Assembly (NCBI GenBank): GCA_017654935.2
Contig: CM065689.1
Location: 60,341,474 to 60,405,473, forward strand
Direction of reading: 5' to 3'
Source: Phymorhynchus buccinoides
Lineage: Eukaryota; Mollusca; Gastropoda; Neogastropoda; Raphitomidae
Length of the DNA: 64,000 nucleotides
Shown: in pieces, positions 55,117 through 64,000 of the stretch
Layout: each line of letters begins with the position of its first letter
Numbering within the stretch: the stretch's first letter is position 1
Program-made: the position numbers and the translations under genes
Notes under the pieces: model-generated
Told to the model about the DNA's origin: nothing
The model's database searches: none
The model's input: only the letters and a program-made list of their open reading frames with translations

Positions 55117-58100
55117 GTCAGTATGCCGGTGTAATGTTCACTGTTTTATTGTGCTATATTAGCTATTGATCTATTTTTAGCTACTGTTTCCCCCAGAAGT
55201 TCATGGACCTTCTCAACATGTGTCTGACAGAGGAGCACAGAGACAACCCTAAGTCAGTATGCCGGTGTAATGTTCACTGTTTTATTGTGCTATATTAGCT
55301 ATTGATCTATTTTTAGCTACTGTTTCCCCCAGAAGTTCATGGACCTTCTCAACATGTGTCGCACAGAGACAACCCTAAGTCAGTATGCCGGTATAATGTT
55401 CACTGTTTTATTGTGCTATATTAGCTATTGATCTATTTTTAGCTACTGTTTCCCCCAGAAGTTCATGGACCTTCTCAACATGTGTCTCACAGAGGAGCAC
55501 AGAGACAACCCTAAGTCAGTATGCCGGTATAATGTTCACTGTTTTATTGTGCTATATTAGCTATTGATCTATTTTTAGCTACTGTTTCCCCCAGAAGTTC
55601 ATGGACCTTCTCAACATGTGTCTCACAGAGACAACCCTAAGTCAGTATGCCGGTGTAATGTTTCCTGTTTTATTGTGCTATTTTAGCTATTGATCCTATT
55701 TTTAGCTAGTGTTTATCCTGCCCCGAAGTTCATGGACCTTCTCCAACCATGTGTCGGCACGGAGACAACCCTGATTCAGTATAGGTGTGTGATATGGTGA
55801 GTGCCGGGTGTAATGGTTCACATTGTTTTAATTGGTGCTATATACGCTATTGATCTATTTTTTAGAACCTCCTTTCCCCAGAAGTTCATGGACCTTCTCA
55901 ACATGTGTCGCACAGAGACAACCCTAAGTCAGTATGCCGGTGTAATGTTCACTGTTTTATTGTGCTATATTAGCTATTGATCTATTTTTAGCTACTGTTT
56001 CCCCCAGAAGTTCATGGACCTTCTCAACATGTGTCTCACAGAGACAACCCTAAGTCAGTATGCCGGTGTAATGTTCACTGTTTTATTGTGCTATATTAGC
56101 TATTGATCTATTTTTAGCTACTGTTTCCCCCAGAAGTTCATGGACCTTCTCAACATGTGTCTCACAGAGACAACCCTAAGTCAGTATGCCGGTGTAATGT
56201 TCACTGTTTTATTGTGCTATTTTAGCTATTGATCTATTTTTAGCTACTGTTTCCCCCAGAAGTTCATGGACCTTCTCAACATGTGTCTCATAGAGACAAC
56301 CCTAAGTCAGTATGCCGGTACAATGTTCACTGTTTTATTGTGCTATATTAGCTATTGATCTATTTTTAGCGATGTTTCCCCCAGAAGTTCATGGACCTTC
56401 TCAACATGTGTCGCACAGAGGCAACCCTAAGTCAGTATGCCGGTGTAATGTTCACTGTTTTATTGTGCTATATTAGCTATTGATCTATTTTTAGCTACTG
56501 TTTCCCCCAGAAGTTCATGGACCTTCTCAACATGTGTCTCACAGAGACAACCCTAAGTCAGTATGCCGGTGTAATGTTCACTTGTTTTATTGTGCTATTT
56601 TAGCTATTGATCTGTTTTTAGCTACTGTTTCCCCCAGAAGTTCATGGACCTTCTCAACATGTGTCGCACAGAGGCAACCCTAAGTCAGTATGCCGGTATA
56701 ATGTTCACTGTTTTATTGTGCTATATTAGCTATTGATCTATTTTTAGCTACTGTTTCCCCCAGAAGTTCATGGACCTTCTCAACATGTGTCTCACAGAGA
56801 CAACCCTAAGTCAGTATGCCGGTGTAATGTTCACTGTTTTATTGTGCTATATTAGCTATTGATCTATTTTTAGCTACTGTTTTTTCCAGAAGTTCATAGG
56901 TACCTTCTCAACATGTGTCCACAGAGACAACACAAGTCAGTAGGCGGTTTGTAATGTTCACTGTTTTTTGAGCTATTTAGTATTGATCTATTTTATCTTT
57001 TTAGCTACTGTTTCCCACCAGAAGTTCATGGACCTTACTCAACCATGTGTCTCGCACAGAGACAAAACCTAAGTTCAGTATGACCATGGTGTATTTGTTG
57101 AATGTTCACTGTTTTATTGTGCTATATATAGCTCTTCGATCTATTTTTAGCTACTGTTTCCCCAAGAAGTTCATGGACATTATCAACATGTGTATCACAG
57201 AGACAACCCTAAGTCCCCCGTATGACGAGTGTTTAATGTGCACTGTTTTATTGTGCTATATTAGCATTGATTATTTATTTTTTTAGCTACTGTTTCCCCC
57301 AGAAGTTCATGGACCTTTTCAACAGCCTGTCGTCGCACAGAGACAACCCTAACTAAGTCAGTATGCCCGGTGTTAATGTTCACTGTTTTTATTGTGCTAT
57401 ATTAGCTATTGATCTATTTTTAGCTACTGTTTCCCCCAGAATTTCATGGACCTTCTCAACATGTGTCGCACTAGAGGCAACCCTAATACCGTCAGTATTG
57501 CCGGTGTTTGTAATGTTTCATCTCGTTTTATTGTGCTATATTAGCTATTGATATTATTTTTAGCTACTGTTTCCCCCAGAAAGTTCTATGGACCTTCGTC
57601 AACATGTGTCGCACAGAGAACAACCCTAAGTCAGTATGCCGGTTTTTGTAATGTTCACTGTTTTATTGTTGCTATATTATGCTATTGATCTATTTTTAGC
57701 TACTGTTTCCCCCAGAAGTTCATGGACCTTCTCAACATGTGTCTCACAGAGACAACCCTAAGTCAGTATGCCGGTGTAATGTTCACTGTTTTATTGTGCT
57801 ATTTTAGCTATTGATCTATTTTTAGCTACTGTTTCCCCCAGAAGTTCATGGACCTTCTCAACATGTGTCGCACAGAGACAACCCTAAGTCAGTATGCCGG
57901 TATAATGTTCACTGTTTTATTGTGCTATATTAGCTATTGATCTATTTTTAGCTACTGTTTCCCCCAGAAGTTCATGGACCTTCTCAACATGTGTCTCACA
58001 GAGACAACCCTAAGTCAGTATGCCGGTGTCTAATGTTCACTGTTTTATTGTGCTATATTAGCTATTGATCTATTTTTAGCTACTGTTTCCCCCAGAAGTT

Positions 58101-61100
58101 CATGGACCTTCTCAACATGTGTCTCACAGAGACAACCCTAAGTCAGTATGCCGGTGTAATGTTCACTGTTTTATTGTGCTATTTTAGCTATTGATCTGTT
58201 TTTAGCTACTGTTTCCCCCAGAAGTTCATGGACCTTCTCAACATGTGTCTCACAGAGGCAACCCTAAGTCAGTATGCCGGTATAATGTTCACTGTTTTAT
58301 TGTGCTATATTAGCTATTGATCTATTTTTTTTTTTTTAGCTACTGTTTCCCCCAGAAGTTCATGGACCTTCTCAACATGTGTCTCACAGAGACAACCCTA
58401 AGTCAGTATGCCGGTATAATGTTCACTGTTTTATTGTGCTATATTAGCTATTGATCTATTTTTAGCTACTGTTTTCCCCCAGAAGTTCATGGACCTTCTC
58501 AACATGTGTCTCACAGAGACAACCCTAAGTCAGTATGCCGGTATAATGTTCACTGTTTTATTGTGCTATATTAGCTATTGATCTATTTTTAGCTACTGTT
58601 TCCCCCAGAAGTTCAGGACTTCTCAAATGGGTGTCTCGCACCAGAGACAACATAAACTAAGTCAGTTTGCGAGTTGTATGTAATGCTCACTGTTTTATTG
58701 TGCTTGCTAATTAGCTAATTGATCTATTTTTAGCTACGCGTTTCCCCCAGAAGTTCATGGACTTCTCAACATGTGTCTACAGAGACAACATACAGTCAGC
58801 TATGCGGTGGTTGTAATGTTCACTGTTTTATTGTGCCTATTTTAAAGCTATTGATCTATAATTTTTAGCTACTGTTTTCCCCAGAAGTTCATGGACCTCT
58901 CAACATGAGTCTCACCAGAGAGACAACACTAAGTCAGTATGACGGGTCTGTGTATGTTCACTGTTATTGTGCTATATTAGCTATTGAGCTATTTTTTTAG
59001 CCTACTGTTTTCCCCCAGAAGTTCAGGACTTCTCAACTGTGTCGCACAAGAGACCAACCTAGTAAGTATGGCCGGTGTAATGTTCACTGTTTTATGTGCT
59101 ATATTAGCTTTGATCTATTTTTAGCTACTGTTTTTCCCCCAGAAGTTCATGGACCTCTCACATGTGTCGCACAGAGAAACCCTAGTCATATGCCTGTGTA
59201 TGTTCAAGTGTTTTATTGTGCTATATTAGCTTTTATCTATTTTGTAGCTACTGTTTCCCCAGATTCTGGACCTTCTCAACATTGTCTCACAGAGACACCC
59301 TAAGTCGTATTCCGGTGTAATGTTCACTGTTTTTGTGCTATTATTAGCTATTGATCTATTTTTAGCTAACTGTTTCCCCAAAGTTTCATTGACCTTCTCA
59401 ACATGTGGTCGCACAGAGACAAACCCTAACTCAGTTTGCCGGTGTATGTTCACTGTTTTATTGTGCTATATTAGACTATTGATCTTTTTTAGAGCTACTG
59501 TTCCCCCAGAAGTTCATGGACCTTCTCAACATGTGTCGCAACAGAGACACCCTAAGTCATTATGCGTTGTAATGTTTCACTGTTTTAATGTGCTATATTA
59601 GCTTTGTCTGTTTTTAGGGCTACTGTTTCCCCCAGAAGTTCATGGACCCTTCTCAACATGGTCGCACAGCGACAACCTAAGTCAGTATGGCCGGTGTATG
59701 TTCACTGTTTTATTTGTGCGATATTAGCTATTGATCTATTTTAGCTACTGTTTCACAGAATTCATGGCCTTCTCACATGTGTCGCACAGAGACACCTAAG
59801 TCAGTATGCGGTGTAATGTTCACTGTTTTATTGTGCTATAATTAACTATTGATCTATTTTTAGCTACTGTTTCCCCCAGAATTTCATGGACGCCTTCTCA
59901 CATGTGTCGCACAGAGACACACGAAGTCAGTATGCCGGTGTAATGTCACTGTTTTTTGTGCTTATTATCTATTGATCTATTTTTAAGCGACTGTTCCCCC
60001 AAAGTTTCATGGACCTTCTCACATGTGTCGCACAAGACACCTAAGCTCAGTATGCCGGTGTAATGTTCACACTGTTTTATTGTGGCTATATTGCTATTGA
60101 TCTATTTTAGCTACTGGTTCCCCCAGAAGTTTCATGGACCTTCTTCAACATGTGTCTCCAGAGACAATCCCTAAGTCAGTATGCCGGTGTATGTTTCACT
60201 GTTTTTATTGTGCTATTTTAGCTATTTATCTTATTTTGCTACTGTTTCCCCGCAGAAGTTCATGACCTTCTCACATGGTGTCCTCACAGAGACACCTAAG
60301 TCATATCCGGTGTAATGGTCCTGTTTTATTGTGCTATATTAGCTATTGATCTATTTTTAGGCTACTGTTTTCCCCAGAAGTCATGGCCTTCTCAACATGG
60401 TGTCGCACAGAGAAACCCCTAAGTCATATGCCGGTGTATGTTCACATGTTTTATTTGCTATTTAGCTATTGCTCTATTTTTAGTCTACTGTTTCCCCGAA
60501 GTTCATGACCTTCTCCATGTGACTCACAGAGACAACCTCCTAAGTCAGTGTGCCGGTGTAATGTTCACTGTTTTATTAATTGTGCTTATATTAGCTATTG
60601 ACTATTTTTAGCTACTGTTTTTATCCCCAGAACAAGTTCATTGGACCTTCTCAACATGTGTCGCCAGAGAACAACCCTAAGTCAGTTGCCGGTGTAATGT
60701 TTCACTGTTTTTCTTGTGCTATATAGCTATTGATCGAGTTTTAAGGCTACTGTTTCCCCCAAAGTTCATGACCTGCTCAACATGTGTCCTCACAGAGACA
60801 ACCCTAATCAGTATGCGTGTAATGTTCACTGTTTTATTGTGCTATATTAGCTATTATCTATTTTTTAGCTACTGTTTCCCCCATAAGTTCATGACTTCTC
60901 ACATTGTCGCACAGAGACAACCCTAAGTCGTATGCCCGGTGTAATGTTCACTGTTTTTAGTGTGCTATTTTAGCTATTGATCTATTTTTAGCTACTGTTT
61001 CCCACAGAAGTTCATGGCCTTCTCAACATGTGCTCGCAGAGACACCCTAAAGTCAGTATGGGGCGGTGTAATGTTCACTGTTTTATTGTGCTATTTTAGC

Positions 61101-61474
61101 TATTGATCTATTTTTGCGTACTGTTTCCCCCACAAGTTTCAGGCCTTCCTCACATGTGTCTAAGAGAGCAACCTAAGTCATATGCCGGTGTAATGTCACT
61201 GTTTTATTTGTGCTATTTTAGCTATTGATCTATTTTTGCTACTGTGTCCCCAGCCTTTCATGGACCTTCTCAACATGTGTCGGCACAGAGAACAACCCTA
61301 AGTCCCGATGCCGTGTATGTTCACTGTTTTATGTGCTATATTAGCTTATGATCTATTTTTTAGCTACTGTTTCCCCAGAAAGTTCTGGACCTTCTCACAT
61401 GTGTCGAACAGAGACACCCGTAAGTCATATGCCGTGTAATGTTCACTGTTTTAATGTGCGATTTTTGCTATTGC
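55117..61474. repeat. Exon-bearing satellite P, 126-bp unit, ~50 copies
   Basis: Each unit is TTTCCCCCAG, then 46 exon bases (AAGTTCATGGACCTTCTCAA, CATGTGTCTCACAGAGACAA, CCCTAA), then GTCAGTATGCCGGTGTAATG and AT-rich intron GCTATTGATCTATTTTTAGC. Each thus has an acceptor-like TTTCCCCCAG and the real donor. Early copies (about 55235 and 55494) keep the full GAGGAGCACAGAGAC; most have lost 10 bases by slippage between CACAGAG repeats. Copies up to about 58610 are mostly near identical; later ones and a block at 56880-57660 are full of indels. Confidence 0.95.
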
Positions 61475-61840
61475 TAGCTCCAACGCTTTCTGTATTTCCC
61501 GGAATTTTTCCGGTTTCCAGCCGGCAATTCCAGCGCATTTTCTGTTTAGTGGTGTTAATTCCGTAATTCAAATTTTCAAAAAACAACAACAACGCTTAAA
61601 ACGAGTAGTCGACGTGCGTGCAGGTTTCCAATGCCGATCCATACTTTTGGGACCACCGAAACATATTCTGCGCATGCCGGCAACTTTCTTTTCTTTGGCC
61701 AGATGGCGTCAAAGAAAAGCGCACAGTCGAAAAGTCTGGCCTACCAGAAGTTTGTTCCACGAGATAGGATTTTCCGTATATTTACGAGTCGAAAGGCGAA
61801 AGGCGGGGGAAAGTTATTCCTCTGCACGGTATGTTCCTGA
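61475..61840 (+). pseudogene. Transposon zinc-finger fragment (BED/CGGBP1-like)
   Basis: Unique sequence after the array, with an ATG at 61703 opening MASKKSAQSKSLAYQKFVPR, then DRIFRIFTSRKAKGGGKLFL and CTVCS, stop at 61840. The GGKLFLCTVC end resembles the first Cys pair of CGGBP1/BED-type fingers of hAT transposons. A donor-like GTATGT lies at 61829, so it could be a first exon. Nothing further of the protein follows. Confidence 0.3.
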
Positions 61841-62079
61841 ATGATTTTTCAAAATGTCCGGGGGGGGGGGACAACAAGGGATCGAAGTGGCAGCGCGAGT
61901 AGACGGCATAGTCGTAAGATGAAGTGAGAAGTCCCCGCTTTGAAGAGACGCCTTCGATAGCAGTATGTTTCTCTTCCGAAACGGACAACATTTCAATCAT
62001 GTAGAGTAGGCATTTATTTTGAAATAGTTTTTGTTTATTGAAAGGAAAGAACGTCACATATTTTTCTTTACTTCTAATG

Positions 62080-62490
62080 ATTACAATGCCCAGTCTCTCC
62101 GCTCTCTCTAGCTCTCTCTCTATCTCTCTCTCTCTCTCTCCTCTCTCTCTATCTCTCTCAATCAATCTCACCCACCACCATCTCTCTCTCCTCTCTCTCC
62201 TCTGCTTTGTTTCTTGATTGACTTCTTTATGTTTTGCTTTAAGCTGTACTTAAATTAAATTATAGTTTCTCTTATCTCCTAAAAAGCGTGACTGCTCAGC
62301 CATGCTTATCCTCTTAAAAAATCTCTCTCTCTCGCTCTCTCTCTCTCATCTCTCGGTCTCTCTCTCTCTCTCTGATCATCTCTATCGTCTCTCTCTCTCC
62401 TCTCTCTCGTTGCGTTCTCTCTCTCTCTCATCCTCTCTCTCTCTCTCCTCTCTCTCTCTCCTCTCTCCTCTCTTCTCAACTGCAGTGTCA
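62080..62490. repeat. CT microsatellite region
   Basis: Long imperfect (CT)n runs at about 62095-62200 and 62315-62480. The Ser/Leu and Arg/Glu open frames here are artefacts. Confidence 0.85.
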
Positions 62491-62739
62491 TTAGGTATTC
62501 AGCCCTCTAAAATGCGAGTAAACCACTCCATTTGGCGACTTTAAATTTTGTCCTGGCGGACTCAATAAATGTAATCATTCGCCAATGGCCAGTACAATTC
62601 TGAACTGCACGCGCGCAAGGGCTCTTCGGGGAATTCCCTGGCCGGCAGGTAGGCCTAAGTGTGAGTCGTCAACGCATGCGGCGGACATTTGCTGCAAAGG
62701 CAATCGCTATCCCTAGGCAAACGATAACCTATTTTTACG

Positions 62740-62990
62740 GTTTTAAATGTGCACGAGCAGTTTTTTAGTCCTCATTGGTGTTAAAAGTGATCGAGCAAAA
62801 AACCCGACGTATCAGCGTGGTTCTCCTCAAGTGCTCGAGCAAATTAATAAAGGCTCAAGCTGATTTTTATTAATTGCTGTGCAAACAGGTTCCATTATCA
62901 TTGGGTGATAAGTGCTCGAGCAAGATTACCGCTCAATTAGCGTTTTTTCTCCTAAAAGTGCTCGAGCAGAATTCCCTGTCTGCATCTAGG
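62740..62990. repeat. Repeated GTGCTCGAGCA motif
   Basis: TGCACGAGCA, GTGATCGAGCA and three exact GTGCTCGAGCA (about 62831, 62911, 62959), spaced 48-80 bp, in an AT-rich setting. The word is palindromic around CTCGAG. GAATTCCCTG and TAGGCCTAA recur at about 62631 and 62970. Confidence 0.6.
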
Positions 62991-62999
62991 CCTAACTCA

Positions 63000-64000
63000 G
63001 CGTGCCAGGCTTGGGCCCACACTTGTCTGTACAAGCCATCAGAATGCTTCTCTTTCGCGGACTGGTAGCAGACGCTTTCTTTATCACTGCTCAGCCGTGA
63101 TTTCTTGAGAATGGCGAGTTGAAGAGAAACCAAACCGAACATAAATCTTCGTTTTTTCGCTGTTTGAATAAACCAAGGCAGAACTACCCAGTATTAGTCA
63201 TACAAACCGATGATAAGCAAATTGATCCAGGGAGGGTTTCATCGATTCTGAACATCCATCTAGGCTAACTTAATGCTCACAGCACACTGGGAACACAGAC
63301 TTTGTTTCCGAGGGGGTGGGGTGGAGAGGGTTAGGGTTATTATTCCAAAAGATAATTAGCTGAAAGGTTATAAAATACAGTTTTATGTTTGGTAAGAAGG
63401 CAAAATGGAATTAACCGAGAATGCCAGGGGGGGGGGGGGGGGGGGTGTTCACATCTTACCTTTGCAAAAAAATGTGTCGTCAGTAGGGGCTTGAGGGGGA
63501 GTAGGTGTGTCCTGAACGGCTCCACTGAACTCCACCGAAGTGACTCCGACAGACGTTGCAGTGTCCTCCTCGTTTGGTTGCCCTCCTGCAGCCTAACATA
63601 GATTCGCTCCCCTGGACTGCTAGTCTCGGTTTTCGCGACTTGAACACCAGGGTGTGCTTACAGATTTAGGATTCGACTAGGGCGTGGGAGCAACGCCACT
63701 GTACTCGCCAGAAGATGGGACAGCAAAAAAAAAAAAAAAGAAATTCCCAAAATACGTGCTGGCGACTAAAATTTTTTGGGTTTACTAGCCATTGGAGATT
63801 GAGTCAAAAAGCAATCGTAGAGGGCTGTATAGCTTTTTGAACAATCTTACTAGTCTCTGGACTTGGGGGTCACCCCTTTCCCCTTTCCTCTCCCCCCCCC
63901 CCCCCCCCCACCCCCCGCCCAGTGAGTAGTATGTAACATTGTTTTTTTTAATCCAGTATGTAATGATTGGGTGGACACAAATATACCGGGTAACTAATTA
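63000..64000. other. Unique right edge with G and C tracts
   Basis: No recognised gene. A G run at 63427-63446, a C run at about 63888-63910 and AGGGTTAGGGTTA at 63327-63339 are the only notable features. Short frames across the G run are artefacts. Confidence 0.5.

Noticed and set aside
57047..61566. Several 60-90-codon frames within array P
   Set aside because: They read through intron and exon parts of the 126-bp unit in a non-SAS-6 frame.

Overview
This is eukaryotic DNA, most likely from a lophotrochozoan and probably a mollusc. Its genes are split into short exons with GT-AG introns, most of the length is minisatellite DNA, LINE, FLYWCH/MULE, piggyBac-like and other transposon remains are present, and there is a small TTAGGG tract. 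No prokaryotic features, rRNA, tRNA or CRISPR were seen. The phylum call is inference. Sequence quality varies: the long arrays and exons beside them carry many one-base indels, as in weakly polished long-read assemblies. A 500-N scaffold gap lies at 38303-38802.

The one recognisable host gene is the centriole cartwheel protein SAS-6 (SASS6), on the + strand, in two blocks. Left of the gap are coiled-coil and C-terminal exons in the same order as in the human protein: 2435-2568, 3891-4004, 9833-9978, 11229-~11370, 15572-15666, 16872-16974, 17851-17974, possibly 33102-33155, and a probable C-terminal exon at 38145 running into the gap. Right of the gap is the N-terminal start: first coding exon at 50001-50062, then 52341-52402, 53384-53471 and 55020-55116, which encode the first part of the head domain. 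The two blocks share no protein segment, and the piece joining them is absent. The window therefore holds either the 3' half of one SAS-6 gene followed by the 5' half of a second, or one gene whose two contigs were placed in the wrong order. Comparisons are to human SASS6 from memory, by eye.

The striking feature is that many SAS-6 introns are filled by a private minisatellite, and many arrays start or end at a splice junction or include it. At 55117-61474 about 50 copies of a 126-bp unit carry the 3' part of the head-domain exon plus its donor. At 15885-16974 about 12 copies of an ~80-bp unit carry an acceptor plus 46 coding bases. At 17960-18885 a 34-bp unit carries an exon end and donor. 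At 2569-3780 some units copy the donor of the preceding exon. A 13.6-kb array of a 23-bp unit (19470-33090) and a 3.1-kb pyrimidine-only array (33900-36980) fill the late introns. Long open frames in these arrays are repeat artefacts.

Between the gap and 50 kb lies intergenic or intronic DNA rich in mobile elements: a hAT-like N-terminal fragment, a 98-base C tract, a LINE reverse-transcriptase pseudogene split by an insertion with a 16-bp target duplication, a FLYWCH/MULE transposase fragment on the minus strand interrupted by another LINE, and a 984-bp fold-back element with TA flanks and a TGACGTCA at its loop. The last 2.5 kb holds simple repeats and a zinc-finger transposon fragment.
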